64,000 bases of DNA from Vicia villosa (lineage: Eukaryota > Streptophyta > Magnoliopsida > Fabales > Fabaceae): contig NW_026705157.1 in NCBI RefSeq assembly GCF_029867415.1, positions 1 through 64,000 on the forward strand, read 5' to 3'. Position numbers and translations under genes: made by a program. Below, piece by piece: positions 32,490 to 45,831 of this stretch (its first letter is position 1; the number at the start of each line of letters is the position of its first letter). Under the pieces are notes generated by a model, which worked only from the letters and a program-made list of their open reading frames with translations, was not told where the DNA came from and ran no database searches.

Positions 32490-32808
32490 TGAAGGTGGAG
32501 AAAAACATAAGAAAGGGGGGGTTAAATTTGGTTTTTAATAATTTCCCCTTTCTTAAAAACTCTTGTGCGGAAGCATAGATAGCTAATATTTATCAGAAGC
32601 TTTCAACTATTACTTAATAGAGGCTTAATGTTTCTCAGAAGCATTTAGCCTTCTTTGATACTCGAGTCTTCTCAGATCTTCTGACAGTTGGAAAGAACTA
32701 AGCAGAAGTAAATAACACATGATATATCCTGCTTCACTTGATTCTCAAACTAGTCCAGCCACCCTTTCGAGGTGATTTCGCCTTGAACTCAAGGTATTAA
32801 TTCACTAT
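32490..32808 (-). repeat. Old copia-type LTR, left fragment
   Basis: Begins TGAAGGTGGAG then a g-run, resembling the ends of the SIRE LTRs here (tgaaggatagaaaaacac then a g-run). It is interrupted by SIRE-B at 32808 and continues at 43924. The preceding five bases are tgcag. The bases after the far end are tgaag, a one-mismatch duplication. No internal retroelement genes are attached, so it is most likely a solo LTR. Confidence 0.65.
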
Positions 32809-33943
32809 TGAAGGATAGAAAAACACTTAGAAATGGGGGGGGGGTTTGAATAAGTGTAGCTTTAAAACTTGTAAGATAAAAACAATTTGCACAATGATTT
32901 TTATCCTGGTTCGTTGTTAACTAAACTACTCCAGTCCACCCCCTTGGAGTGATTTACCTCACCTGAGGATTTAATCCACTAATCACACAAGATTACAATG
33001 GTTTTCCACTTAGATAACTTCTAAGTCTTCTAGAGTATACTGATCACAACCTGATCACTCTAGGAACCAACTGCTTAGATACCCTCTAAGACTTTCTAGA
33101 GTTACTGATCACAACCTGATCACTCTAGTTCTTACAACTTAATGTAAACAAATTCTTATAAGAGTTACAATGCTTCTTAATAAGCTATTATCTCAACTGT
33201 GATTTTTCTCTTAAGTTTAAGCTTAATCTCACTAAGATATTACAACAGCAATGTAGTGAGGTTGAAGATGAAGTTTGAGAGCTTTTTGAATTTGACAGCG
33301 TTTCTGTATGTTTGCGCAAAGAGTTGTATTCAGCTTCTCATCAGAACTTCTATTTATAGGCGTTTGAGAAGATGACCGTTGGGAGCATTTAATGCTTTGT
33401 GTATTCTGTACAACATTGCATTTAATGTTTTACTCTTTTGTCAACTACCTCGAGCCTTGCTTTCGCTGTGTCTACTGACGTTGCCTTTAATAGCTACTAA
33501 CGTTCCTTTTGTCAGTCAGCGTAGCCTGCCATCTTGTACTTGCTTCTGATCTGGTGTTTGTGTAAACAACGTTTGAATATCATCAGAGTCAAACAGCTTG
33601 GTGCAGAGCATCTTCTTGTCTTCTGACCTTGAAGTGCTTCTTAGCGTGATACCATGAAACTTCAGTGCTTCTGCTTCTGAACTCATGTTCTACTGATGCT
33701 TCAAATGACCATGTTCTGATTCTGCTTGACCATCTTCTGATGTCTTGCGAGAGCATGTTCTTTATGTTGCATTATGAACTTCTTGAGTCAAAGCTTCTGA
33801 GCGCTGATTTGTGCATACTCTTTGTATGTTTCCTGAAATGGAAATTGTATAGGATTAGAGTACCACATTATCTTAAGCAAAATTCATATACATTGTTATC
33901 ATCAAAACTAAGAATATGGATCAGAACAAATCTTGTTCTAACA
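32809..33943 (-). repeat. SIRE-B 3' LTR (1135 bp)
   Basis: In element orientation it starts TGTTAGAAC at 33943 and ends TCCTTCA at 32809. A TATA box is at 33351-33358. It carries about 26 bp (around 33690-33715, ctactgatgcttcaaatgac) that the 5' LTR lacks. Confidence 0.95.
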
Positions 33944-33956
33944 ATCTCCCCCTTTT
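33944..33956 (-). other. Polypurine tract of SIRE-B
   Basis: Minus strand AAAAAGGGGGAGAT directly before the LTR start at 33943, the same tract as in element A. Confidence 0.85.
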
Positions 33957-34939
33957 TGATGATGACAAAAACATATATAATTGATATGAATTTGCAATCA
34001 GAATATCAGACGGCTAAAGACAATTACACAATTATAGCCTAAGCATATAATTATAGAGTGTGAATGTGTCTCCCCCTGAGATTAACAATCTCCCCCCTGA
34101 GATGAATAATCTCCCCCTGAAATAAATACTGGAAGAAATTTATAAATAGAGGACTTCCCTGAGTATTTATCATTTCAGTTGAGACGTTCACATAAGCTTA
34201 AGACTTCAGAATATTCAGAGCTTCTGCTTCTTGCTTCCATAGGACAGCTTCAGAGCTTTGAATTTCTACTAGAATCATTGCATGCTTGATTGTATCATAA
34301 CATTCTTGAATGTACCAGAGCGTTATCAGAGCATCTCTACATCCTGAAATGTTTCAAAACAAACTAGACAACAAGAGTTAAAGCATGAATGAATCAGAAC
34401 ATATAATATGTATCAGAGCATACAGAATGCATCAGAACATAAGATATGTTTCATAGCACTTAAAACAAATGTATCAGAACATATAAGGAGTGAGAATGTG
34501 TTAGAGCATATTCTGTCACAAGAATATCAGAACATTCTTCCTTCTTGCTTCTGATCTTGAAGCTTCACAGCACTCAGCTTGCTTCAATTTCCATGAGCTT
34601 GTTTCTTTACATAATTGCTTTTCCCCATGGTTTTGCTTCTCATGTTGAGCTTTTTCAGAATATCTTCAATCCTGCAAAAATATCAAGAACATAGAGCTTG
34701 CAAATTCTGTTAGAAATGTGGAGCCTTACTCCCAGCAACTGATATAATTAATCAAATCAGTTATCACATCTTCTCCCCCTTTTTGTCATAACATCAAAAA
34801 AACATAAAAGATTCGGACGAAAGAACAAACAAAATGTGAGAAGAAGGAAAATTTCATTAATTTGAAAGAAACAGAAGTTACAAAAAGAATGCAGAAGAAG
34901 CAGATGCAAACAAAAAAGAGACAACTAAGACACATAAGA
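33957..34939 (-). other. SIRE-B 3' UTR
   Basis: Noncoding, collinear with 25263-26409 of element A. It holds several further polypurine-like tracts (34070-34125 and about 34772-34785). Only one copy of the 68 bp unit that is triplicated in element A is present. Confidence 0.75.
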
Positions 34940-37312
34940 CTACGACTGGCCTAGTTGAGACACTATCTTCGCCAGAAGTTCATGAATCCCAGCATTGCTC
35001 TCAGCCTGCTGCACCATGAATGAGCGAAACTCATTGTTGGTATCTTCTTGCCTGTCCATTCGAGAAGCTAATTCAGCTTGATTCTTTTGAATAGCCTCTA
35101 AGGTCTTCACCATAATAGAGGGTTCTCCAGAAGAAGCTTCACTGCTTCTATTCAGAGGGACAGCATTCACCACAACATTTTCCATAGTGAGATCATCATT
35201 ATGATTTTCCTCAACAGGAATATCTCCAACAGGATGATCTTCAGCATCAGCTTCTTCCCTAGAAGCAGCTTCTTTATACTCAGGAGCAGGAAGATCAGAA
35301 TCTCCATTCTCAAGAGCTTGAAGAATGGCAGCAAGATTCCTTGGTGGAGTAGGACCTTCAACTTCTGGCGGGTCAACAACTTCTGGAATCACCATATTGG
35401 GGGACTTCTCAGAAGGATTCTCCCTCAGAAAATCAAACAGCCACTTGAAGTCTCCAGTCAGAACTGGATACTTAGGTCTCCAAACCACAATCTCCCTACA
35501 AGGATTATCCAGCAATTCATCAATAAACATCTTCTCCTCAAGAACTCTCCTGTTTCTGATGGGATGATAGTATACACCATCATCAGCTTCTAGACGATAT
35601 CCAGCATAACCAGGTGCAGCAGCCACTAGTCTCTTCTGGACTTTCATTGCTTCAACCTAGAAATCCTGTCGAAAGCTTCTCCAAAGGTTTCTAGTAGAAA
35701 CATCATCAAGATCATTTAAGAAGGCATCCCTCAAGAGATCCAGCCTATAGACAAATTCATGTTTGAACAACTCCAGGAAGATATGAGGTTCAGGTTCAGG
35801 TGGGTTGAAGGTGAATTTGTAGTCAGGGTAAAGGAGGCAATATGGATTGGATTTTCTGGAAGGTAAGGGATGAGATAGAGAAGGTGGGGTTGCTATGGTG
35901 GATGAAGATGGAATATCTGTGGGGAGGGTTGATGAGGATGGAATATCAGAAGGTGTGGGAGGATAGACATTTAGTGAAGTGGGGTTCAAAACAGATGTAG
36001 AAAGAGATGGTTGGGGAGGATTTGGAATGGTGAAAGTGTTGTGAGGTTCAGAAGGAGGAGGTTGGTATACTTGCCTGGGAAAATTGTTAGTTCTTTCAGC
36101 ACGGAAAGACTCCCTGATACGCTGCTCTTGATATTCTTTGGAGTTTACTTTGACAGGATCAAAGGTGACCCTCTGCTTCTTGGCTTTCTTGGCTTCTTCT
36201 TCTTGAGCCTTTCTCTTCAGCCTTGCTTCTTTCTTCTTCTGATCCTTCTTCTGTAAGTCAGCCAGAGAAGGAAGAACTCTTCCACGAATCCATGCAGGAT
36301 CAACAGAAGATTGAGCTCTCACAGAAGCTTCCAAATAACGCTTAACTGCCTTGTTAAGTTCTTCTTTAAACAAGGAAGCAAAGCCTTCAACCGGAATTCT
36401 TCTGGTCAGAATATCTGGGAAGATCACTGGAGCAGAAATTACATTCTGAATAAGTTCTAACCTTTGCAGATCAAAACTATTTATAATGTGCCCTTGAATG
36501 ACACCAAAGAACTTGGACGTTCCAATAGTCCTAAGGGAATCCAGCAGGTCACTTTCAATCAGAATGTCAGAAATCATTCTGGCAAAGGGAATAGCAGTTC
36601 TTGGAAGGTGAGGAAACTTCTCACGTTCTTCATCTCTTGACTCTTCAATAGACGTCTTCAAATTCTGAAAAAGAATATTGGAGATGTTGAGTTCAATTCT
36701 TCTTCCAATGCAGAAGAGAGTATATTTATGATCAGGACTAATGTATGTGGAGGAGAACGATCTTCTTCTATGATGGAGAGATCCTAGAATAATCTCAGCC
36801 CAAACTTGGTAGAACGGCCTCAACACACCAGTTTGATGAGATTCAATACCAGTAGCATTAGATATTTGTCTATCAACCTGTGGCCAACAAACTCTGCCAT
36901 GAAGAGGACCAGTACATCCTTCTTCATCAACCAGGTTGTACAGCTTCCTTATCAACTTTTCAGTTATCACAACTTCATGCCCTGATACGAAGGAGATGAT
37001 TGCAGTTGGGGTAACCGTTGCATGAGCCCAGAAATATTTCACTAGAGCAGGATAAATTGGTCCGACCAATCTATCAAGGTAGTTTGACCAGCCTTGAGCC
37101 ATTGTCTTTGCCTCGGGTTTGAAACCATGTACTTTTAGATTTTCAAAATCCACTGAAGATACACAAAGAACTTCCATTTCTGATGTAGGAATGGAACAGG
37201 TCTTCAATGGAGCATACCCATACTTGCTAAAAACCAAATGAGTAGAAGACATTTCTGCTTGGCTTGATGAACTTGACGAAGGATTCATGGTGATATACTG
37301 AGATGTAGTCAC
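34940..37312 (-). pseudogene. SIRE-B env-like extra ORF, with one stop
   Basis: Counterpart of the element A ORF. Frame 37312-35657 begins MTTSQYITMNPSSSSSS and covers the conserved N-terminal region, the basic helix (KKDQKKKEARLKRKAQ) and the Pro/Ser/Thr-rich spacer, ending at a TAG at 35657-35659 after a phenylalanine. The second part (35647-34940, 235 codons) resumes at once in the same phase and carries the C-terminal fold plus a coiled coil (MVKTLEAIQKNQAELAS). Apart from this stop the frame matches element A over its whole length, and B lacks A's frameshift near 24930. Function unknown. Confidence 0.85.
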
Positions 37313-37784
37313 AAACTAGGGTTTATGCGATGAATGAGAGATGAAAGAGAGGGATGAATGAAGAGAGAGAGAGTAAAAAAGATGAAATGAAAGTGAAGAT
37401 GAGTATATAAAAGGTTGGATAAAAGAAAATAAATAAAAAAAGTTTTAAGTGAAATGATTACAGAAAAACATGACATCAATTTGCATTAATGAGATATGAC
37501 GTTTGGAGAGATAAAGTGAAAAATTAACATGATTTGCACAGTTACCTAGGGCGGCGTCTCCTCAACTGCACGCATGCTTGTCCAAAAATAGTGAACACGT
37601 GTTCATTTTCTGGAAAAGTGATGACACCTGTTTTACTCTAAAAGACATTCTGAATCAACTTAGATAATGAAACGTTAGTAATAATAGAATCAGAACTTCT
37701 AGTTGATCATTATCAGAACTTCTTATAAAAACATAATCCCAACACATTTCAGAACTTAACCATACTTAAGACCTTCTCATCTTC
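37313..37784 (-). other. Noncoding spacer between pol and env-like ORF in SIRE-B
   Basis: Same place and general sequence as 22406-22881 in element A, including a purine-rich run that is pyrimidine-rich in element orientation. No coding signal. Confidence 0.6.
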
Positions 37785-39833
37785 TCATTCTGGGCATAAA
37801 TCCATACTGATATTCTTCAGAATGAACTTAAACCTATCTTCAGCAAGGGGTTTTGTAAAGATATCATCCCATTGATGGTCTGTATCCATAAAGTTTAAAG
37901 AAAGAACACCCTTCTGAACATAGTCCCTAATGAAATGATGTATGATCTTAATATGTTTAGCTTTGGAATGTAAGATAGGATTCTTAGATAAACATATGGC
38001 AGAAGTATTATCACAGAAGATAGGAATGTTACTCTCATATATTTGATAATCTTCTAGCTGACTCTTTATCCAGAGCATTTGTGTGCTACAACCAGCAAAA
38101 ACAACATATTCTTCTTCTGTAGTTGATAAGGCAATGGTAGCTTGCTTCTTGCTGTACCAGGAGATTAGGTGACTTCCAAGAAATTGACAACTTCCAGAAG
38201 TACTCTTCCTTTCAATTCTATCTCCAGCATAGTCAGCATCACAAAATCCTACTAAGTTGTATTCTTTAGATCTTCTGTAGACTAAACCAACATTAGTAGT
38301 ACCTTTCAGATACCTCAGAATTCTCTTAACAATAGTTAAGTGAGATTCTCTAGGATCTGATTGGAATCTAGCGCACAAACAAACACTGAACAAAATGTCA
38401 GGTCTAGAAGCAGTTAAATATAGAAGAGATCCAATCATACCTCTGTACAACTTCTGATCTACCTTCTTACTTACCTCATCCTTACCTAGGACACACGTTG
38501 GATGCATAGGAGTTTTGGCTTCTTTGCTTTTAGAGAGATTAAACTTCTTCAGAAGTTCTTTCACATACTTCGTTTGATGAACATATGTTCCATCAGAAGT
38601 TTGATTGATTTGAATCCCCAGAAAATACTTGAGTTCTCCCATCATACTCATTTCAAATTCAGCCTGCATAGACTTAGCAAACTCCTTCCCAAGTGTAGCA
38701 TTAGATGTTCCAAAGATAATATCATCAACATAAATTTGACAAATTAAAATGTCCTTCTTAGATGTTTTACAGAAGAGAGTCGTATCCACTTGTCCTCTAG
38801 TGAAACCATTGTCCAAAAGGAAAGAACTTAATCTTTCATACCAAGCTCTAGGAGCTTGCTTCCAACCATACAATGATTTCTTTAGTTTGAAAACATGTTC
38901 TAGAGACTTGGAGTCTTCAAAACCAGGAGGTTGGTGGACATAGACTTCCTCATCTATATAGCCATTTAAGAAGGCACTCTTAACATCCATCTGATACAGA
39001 GTGATGTTATGTTGAGTGGCAAATGAGATTAATAAGCGAATAGATTCTAACCTGGCCACTGGTGCAAAGGTTTCTGTATAGTCAATACCTTCTTGCTGAC
39101 TATAACCGTGAGCCACCAGTCTGGCTTTGTTTCTTACCACTTCTCCCTTCTCACTAAGCTTGTTTCTGAAAACCCACTTTGTACCAATGATGTTGAAACC
39201 TTTTGGTCTTGGAACAAGATCCCATACATCATTCCTTGTAAACTGATTTAGTTCTTCTTGCATGGCAATTATCCAGTCTGGATCTTCTAGAGCTTGATCA
39301 ACAGAAGTTGGCTCGATCAAAGAAACAAGACCTAATTGACATTCTGCATTGTTCTTAAGGAATGCTCTTGTTCTGATAGGATCATCTTTCTTTCCAAGAA
39401 TCACATCTTCTGAGTGAGCTGAGGTGAGTCTAGAATATCTTCTGACTGTTGGCTCTTCAGAAATTCTGAGATTCTCTAAAGATGCAGAAACTTGATCTTC
39501 TGATCTTTTGCTTCTGAGATTTTCAGCTTCTGAAACTTTGCTTCTTGGTTCTTCAGCTTCTGATATATCAATATCTATATCTGCGAAATTCTCAAACTGC
39601 TTTGGCTTTTCAAGACCAAGCTTATCATCAAATATGATATTGATTGATTCTTCTACAACCAATGTTTCAGTATTGTATACTCTGTAGCCTTTAGAGCGTT
39701 CAGAATATCCAAGAAGGAAACATTTTTGTGCTTTAGAATCAAACTTACCAAGATGATCTTTAGTATTCAGAATGAAACAAACACATCCAAAAGGATGAAA
39801 ATATGAAATGTTGGGCTTTCTGTTCTTCAACAA
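37785..39833 (-). pseudogene. SIRE-B integrase C-terminus, RT and RNase H
   Basis: Open frame of 682 codons. It starts in the integrase C-terminal region ([14 protein letters not shown]), passes an intact Ser/Glu-rich linker, then RT with [10 protein letters not shown] and YVDDI and RNase H ([25 protein letters not shown]). Compared with element A, the RT motif LKKSLYGLKQ reads GWKQ and the RNase H motif STTEAEYV reads STTEEEYV. Both substitutions are at well conserved sites and suggest relaxed selection. Confidence 0.92.
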
Positions 39834-40919
39834 TTCATAAGGAGTCTTATTTAGAATAGGTCTTATAGAGATTCTATTCTAAATATAACATGCAGTGTTT
39901 ATTGCTTCTGCCCAGAAGTGCTTAGCCATATTGGTTTCATTGATCATGGTTCTGGCCATTTCTTGTAGAGTCTTATTCTTTCGCTCTACAAATCCATTTT
40001 AATGTGGAGTTCTAGGGCAAGAGAAATCATGGGCAATACCATTTTCTTTGAAGAACTCCTCAAAGAATCTGTTCTCAAATTCACCACCATGATCACTTCT
40101 AACCTTTATGATTTTGCACTCCTTCTCAGATTGAATCTGAGTGCAGAATTCAAAGAACACTGAATGAGACTCATCCTTGTGTTTTCAGAACTTTACCCAT
40201 GTCCAGCGGCTATAATCATCTACGATAACTAATCCATATTTCTTCCCTCTGACAGATGCTATTTTGACAGGTCCAAACAGATCAATGTGCAAAAGTTCTA
40301 ACGGCCTTGAGGTAGAGACAACATTCTTAGATTTGAATGCAGGTTTGGAGAACTTGCCCTTCTGGAATGCTTCACAAAGAGCATCTGATTTGTATTTCAG
40401 ATTTGGGAGTCCTCTGACCAGATTTAGTTTGTTAATCTGAGAAATCTTTCTCAAACTAGCATGTCCTAATCTTCTGTGCCAGACCCATTGCTCTTCAGAA
40501 ACAGACATAAGGCAAGTCACCTTCTGCTTCTCAAGATCTGAAAGATCAATCTTATAAATGTTGTTCTTTCTCTTGCCTGTAAATAGGATTGAGCCATCCT
40601 TCTGACTTACAGCCTTGCAAGACTTTTGATTAAAGATTATGTCATAACCATTGTCACTTAATTGACTTATGGACAATAAGTTATGCGCTAATCCTTCTAC
40701 AAGAAGTACATTAGTTATGGAAGGAGAGTTACCAATACTTATGGTTCCAAAGCCAATTATCTTGCCCTTCTGATCTCCTCCAAACTTGACTTCTCCACCA
40801 GACTTAAGCACCAGGTCTTGGAACATAGACCTTCTTCCCGTCATGTGTCGCGAGCACCCAGAGTCCAGGTACCATGACATTTTGTGCTTTGTCTTCTTTG
40901 CTGCTAAGGATATCTGCAA
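39834..40919 (-). pseudogene. SIRE-B protease and integrase core, three stops
   Basis: The protease motif SWYLDSGCSRHMTG and integrase finger (HRRLGHASLRKI; CEAFQKGK, where element A has CEACQKGK) sit in frame 40919-40185. A TGA at about 40184 then interrupts WVKF. Further on a TAA replaces a Gln codon in the PQQNG motif near 40003, and a TAG near 39881 follows ACYI exactly as in element A. Loss of one finger cysteine (Cys to Phe) would also disable zinc binding. Confidence 0.88.
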
Positions 40920-41037
40920 CAGAAATTATCTTCTCCTTAGGTACCCACAATTTCTTGGGTCCTTTCTTGTTAGTTTTCCTCAAGTTCTGATTGAACTTGG
41001 GTTTAGCATGATAAGTAACAGGAGGAACAACATGATA

Positions 41038-42723
41038 TTATTTAGGTTTGGCAGCATGATATTTTTTAGGTTGTGTCACATGCTTCTTGGTGTGTGTAGC
41101 GTTAAAGCTTTTGGCATGTGAAGTGAGCCTAATATCATGTGAGTGGCCATATTTGAACTGATCATACAATGGCTTGTATGTGATTTTCAAATCATCAACA
41201 GGTTCAAATTTGTGTGGGGTATCACCCTCATAGCCAACGCCAATCCTTTTGTTTCCAGAAACACCATATATCATAGAAGCAAGATGACTTCTGCCAATAC
41301 TTCTAGATATAAACTTTCTGAAGCTCGAGTCATATTCTTTCAGAATATGATTGAGGCTAGGAATGGATTTTTCTGATTCTGAAGGAGATCCAACATCTTT
41401 GGATAATTTTAAAACTTTTTCCTTCAGTTCAGAATTTTCCATCTCCAGCTTCTTAGTTTCAAATTCAAATAGCTTTTTCAGCTTTTTGTATTTGATACTA
41501 AGATGAGCCTTGAGTTCCAGAAGTTCAGTTAAACTGGAAACTAACTCTTCTCTAGATAGTTCAGAAAATACCTCTTCAGAATCTGATTCTGATGTAGATT
41601 CTGATCCATCATCCACTATGGCCATCAGTGCAAGGTTTGCCTGCTCGCCTTCAGAGTCTGATTCTGATTCCGAATCATCCCATGTTACCATAAGACCTTT
41701 CTTCTTATGAAACTTCTTCTTAGGATTCTCCTTCTGAAGTTTTGGACATTCATTCTTGAAGTGTCCAGGCTCATTGCACTCATAACAGATGAGCTTCTTC
41801 TTGTCAGATCATCTGCCTCCAGAAGATTCTCCTCTTTCAGGCTTCTTTGAACTTCTGAAGCTCTTGAACTTCCTTTGCTTGCTCTTCCAGAGTTGGTTTA
41901 CCCTTCTAGAGATCATGGACAATTCATTTTCTTCTTCTGATTCTGATTCTTCAGAATCTTCTTCTTCAGCCTGAAAAGCATTAGTGCATTTTTTATAATT
42001 AGATTTTAATGCAATAGACTTACCTTTCTTCTGAGGTTCATTAGCATCCAGCTCAATTTCATGACTCCTCAGAGCACTGATCAATTCTTCAAGAGAGACT
42101 TCATTCAGATTCTTGGCAATTTTTAAAGCAGTCACCATAGGACCCCATCTTCTTGGCAAGCTTCTGATGATCTTCTTGACATGATCAGCCCTTGTGTATC
42201 CCTTGTCAAGAACTCTTAATCCAGCAGTTAGCGTTTGAAATCTTGAGAGCATCTTCTCAATATTTTCATCATCCTCCATCTTGAAGGCTTCATACTTCTG
42301 GATCAAGGCAAGAACTTTAGTCTCCTTGACTTGGGCATTTCCTTCATGGGTCATTTTCAATGACTCATATATATCATAGGCAGTTTCCCTGTTAGATATC
42401 TTCTCATATTCAGCATGAGAGATAACATTCAACAAAACAGTCCTACACTTATGATGATTTTTGAATTGCTTCTTTTGATCATCAATCATTTCTTGTCTTG
42501 TAAGCTTTATACCAGTAGCTTTCACTGGATGTTTGTAACCATCCATCAGAAGATCCCATAAGTCACCATCTAGACCAAGGAAGTAACTTTCAAGTTTGTC
42601 TTTCCAGTATTCAAAGTTTTCACCATCAAATACTGGTGGTCTAGTATAACCATTGTTACCATTTCCATTGTTGTGCTCAGCAGAGCCAGATGTAGATGTA
42701 TGTGTTGGATCTTCACCAGCCAT
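41038..42723 (-). pseudogene. SIRE-B gag, interrupted by one stop
   Basis: Starts at 42723 (MAGEDPTHTSTSG). The gag domain contains the copia hallmark FDGENFEYWKDKLESYF, then a UBN2-type helical region (ALIQKYEAFKMEDDENIEKM) and an acidic linker. A TGA near 41806-41808 follows GESSGGR. Beyond it, in the same frame, comes a CCHC knuckle (CYECNEPGHFKNEC, around 41745-41790), a Ser/Asp/Glu-rich acidic domain (from MVTWDDSESESD at 41691) and a coiled coil. The frame ends at 41038, where a further stop cuts the basic linker before protease. The SIRE-A copy lacks this last stop. Confidence 0.9.
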
Positions 42724-42794
42724 CTTGACTTAAGCGTTTTTCTCTTCTTGAATCTTTTCTAAACACGGTTAAGTGATTGCACCTTAGAACCGGC

Positions 42795-42806
42795 GCTCTG
42801 ATGCCA
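42795..42806 (-). other. Primer binding site of SIRE-B
   Basis: Minus strand TGGCATCAGAGC begins two bases after the LTR end. It matches the initiator-Met tRNA PBS (TGGTATCAGAGC) with one mismatch. Confidence 0.8.
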
Positions 42807-42808
42807 AT

Positions 42809-43918
42809 TGAAGGATAGAAAAACACTTAGAAAGGGGGGGGGGGTTGAATAAGTGTAGCTTTAAAACTTGTAAGATAGAAACAATTTGCACAATGATTTT
42901 TATCCTGGTTCGTTGTTAACTAAACTACTCCAGTCCATCCCCCTTGGAGTGATTTACCTCACCTGAGGATTTAATCCACTAATCACACAAGATTACAATG
43001 GTTTTCCACTTAGATAACTTCTAAGTCTTCTAGAGTATACTGATCACAACCTGATCACTCTAGGAACAAACTGCTTAGATACCCTCTAAGACTTTCTAGA
43101 GTATACTGATCACAACCTGATCACTCTAGTTCTTACAACATAATGTAAACAAATTCTTATAAGAGTTACAGTGCTTTTTAATAAGCTATTATCACAACTG
43201 TGATTTTTCTCTTAAGTTTAAGCTTAATCTCACTAAGATATTACAACAGCAATGTAGTGAGGTTGAAGATGAAGTTTGAGAGCTTTTTGAATTTGACAGC
43301 ATTTCTGTATGTTTGCGCAAAGAGTTGTATTCAGCTTCTCATCAGAACTTCTATTTATAGGCGTTTGAGAAGATGACCGTTGGGAGCATTTAATGCTTTG
43401 CGTATTCCGTACAGCATTGCATTTAATGTTTTACTCTTTTGTCAACTACCTCGAGCCTTGCTTTCGCTGTGTCTACTAACGTTGCCTTTAATAGCTACTA
43501 ACGTTCCTTTTGTCAGTCAGCGTAGCCTGCCATCTTGTACTTGCTTCTGATATGATGTTTGTGTAAACAACGTTTGAATATCATCAGAGTCAAACAGCTT
43601 AGTGCAGAGCATCTTCTTGTCTTCTGATCTTGAAGTGCTTCTTAGCATGATACCATGAAACTTCAGTGCTTGTGCTTCTGAACTCATGTTCTGATTCTGC
43701 TTAACCATCTTCTGATGTCTTGCGAGAGCATGTTCTTTATGTTGCATTCTGAACTTCTTGAGTCAAAGCTTCTGAGCGCTGATTTGTGCATACTCTTTGT
43801 ATGTTTCCTGAAATGGAAATTGTATAGGATTAGAGTACCACATTATCTTAAGCAAAATTCATATACATTGTTATCATCAAAACTAAGAATATGGATCAGA
43901 ACAAATCTTGTTCTAACA
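42809..43918 (-). repeat. SIRE-B 5' LTR (1110 bp)
   Basis: Starts TGTTAGAAC at 43918 and ends TCCTTCA at 42809 on the minus strand. A TATA box is at 43352-43359. Flanked on the outside by actat. Confidence 0.95.
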
Positions 43919-43923
43919 ACTAT

Positions 43924-45826
43924 AACCAAACTGATTACAATTGCATGGGCAACCGCCAATGACTAACACTGCATGGGCAGTCGTCGATGACTCACAATAC
44001 AATGCACAAGCTACCCGCTAGTGACTAACTACAAAGAAATGAACCGTTCAGTGATCTCAATGGATATAACGTTCATTTACCCCATTAGAGTTCTGGAATT
44101 CACTCGGTCTTCTAAGAGGATTTCCATAATGACTCACTGCCATTGTCTTCTTGAGCTTTTGATCTTCACTCGATCTCTCAAGGTACCATTAACATACAAT
44201 TGATAAGATTTATATTTACATGATTGGTTCTCTTAAGAAAATTACACAATTAATCTAAGTACATATTGTTTAACATAATTCTGAGCAACAACTCTTATGT
44301 TAAAACAATTTACATGAAGAATCCTAGAACTAAAAACACAATCTGAGTAACAAATCTTGTGTTCATTACGTTGTTCTACAAAGATGTATATAATTATATA
44401 ATGGATAACATCTTGTAGTGTTCTTCATTCTTCATCAACTTTATTTAGCAAGTTACGAGCAACAACTCCTTGCTTCTTCTGATTTCTCTCAAGATGTATG
44501 TGATTAGAGTTGAGTAGCATCTTGTAGAATCTTTGTACTTCATCTTCTTTGTTCGGATTGACTTCTGCATATCAACTTAGGCATTAGCATCAACTAATTA
44601 GCCCAATAGTATTTCTAATTGGCATGAGCTTCAGCTTCTCTTTTAATAGATGCTTCTTAATCAACGACTTCTGAATATTTTTTCTTTTTCTATATACATT
44701 GATTCTTCTTTCTTCATCTGTGTTGGTTGAATTAAATTCAAGCCAAGCACCAACTAACAACTGCAATGACAACTACCAATATGACACTATGAGAGTTAGC
44801 ATCGTAATAATTGCAACAACATCCTTTTTAGTTGTCGTCAACATTGTTGGATGATTTGATCTTCTTTTTATAGTTTCTCAAAAGAGACGTTGGAGGGCAA
44901 GAAGGTCATTTTGATTTCCAACAGCTTGATCATAGTGAGAGCCAAGATAGTATGCAACGTTCGTATTTTCTTGGTAGTGGAACGAAACATTCGTCTATAC
45001 CTTGTACTTCGTACTACATAACATTATTTTCTTTTCTTCTTGAACTTCAGAGGCTGACAGCATGAGAGAAGTAAAATAAGCATTTGGGTCTTTATAACTT
45101 CTAGTCCTCAGAGTCTTTAGAATCACGTCTTCAGAGTCTTCAGCACTTGGTCTTCAGGACCATTTGTCTTCAGAAACTTGAATCTTTAGAGCTTCAAGTC
45201 TTTAGAGTCTTTAGAACTGCGTCTTTAGAGTGTTTCAGCACTTGGTCTTCAGATTAATTTCTTCATACTTTGTATCAAAGTCATTTAAAAGTTAGAACAC
45301 TGATATCAGATATGTGAGCATTTGAGAACACGTCCTCTCGTTGTTTGAAGCCACTTCTCATCTTCCAAGGTTTGACCCTTGATGTATTCAGAATCTTGAC
45401 TTTGTCTTTAGAATTAGAAGCAATAGCTTTTTTGATTAACAAATCTTGACATCTGATCTTGTCGTGGATGATCGCTTGTTGATTTCTGATCTTGGAGAAG
45501 AAGTTTTAACAGAGTTCTTTCTTCTGATTACTTGTGATTTTTGAAGCAACGACTTATTTGAGAAGCACACCGCAACTCCACTTTTTAATGAACATTCAGT
45601 ATTCTTCAGAACTTCTAATGCTTCTTCAGAATCAGATGCAAATGGTGTTTCTATGGCGCCTTGCTTGTTTCTGATGATTCTTCACAGACAACAATCTAGA
45701 ATCTCTTAGAACACAGAATCTGCACACTCAAGAAACTATTAGACACTAAATTTTTACATACAAAATATATGTATTGTTATCGTCAAAACATAGAGACTTG
45801 TTGCAGAATCAAATCTTGTTCTAACA
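43924..45826 (-). repeat. Old copia-type LTR, right fragment
   Basis: Continuation of the LTR begun at 32490. In its own orientation it starts at 45826 with TGTTAGAACAAGATTTGATT, then TTTTGACGATAACAATACA. This matches the general SIRE-family LTR start although the body differs. About 45080-45250 is made of imperfect cttcagagtctttag-type repeats. Total length without the SIRE-B insertion is about 2.2 kb. Confidence 0.7.
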
Positions 45827-45831
45827 TGAAG

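Larger units (their letters stand above)
32809..43918 (-). mobile_element. SIRE/Maximus-type Ty1/copia element B, complete
   Basis: Full-length 11.1 kb element on the minus strand with both LTRs, PBS, gag, pol, env-like ORF and polypurine tract. The flanking target duplication is exact: actat at 32804-32808 and 43919-43923. The LTRs differ by roughly 2% plus a ~26 bp indel by eye, so insertion was moderately recent. The coding region has several stops: TGA near 41806 in gag, TGA at about 40184, TAA near 40003 and TAG near 39881 in integrase. It cannot move on its own. Confidence 0.95.
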
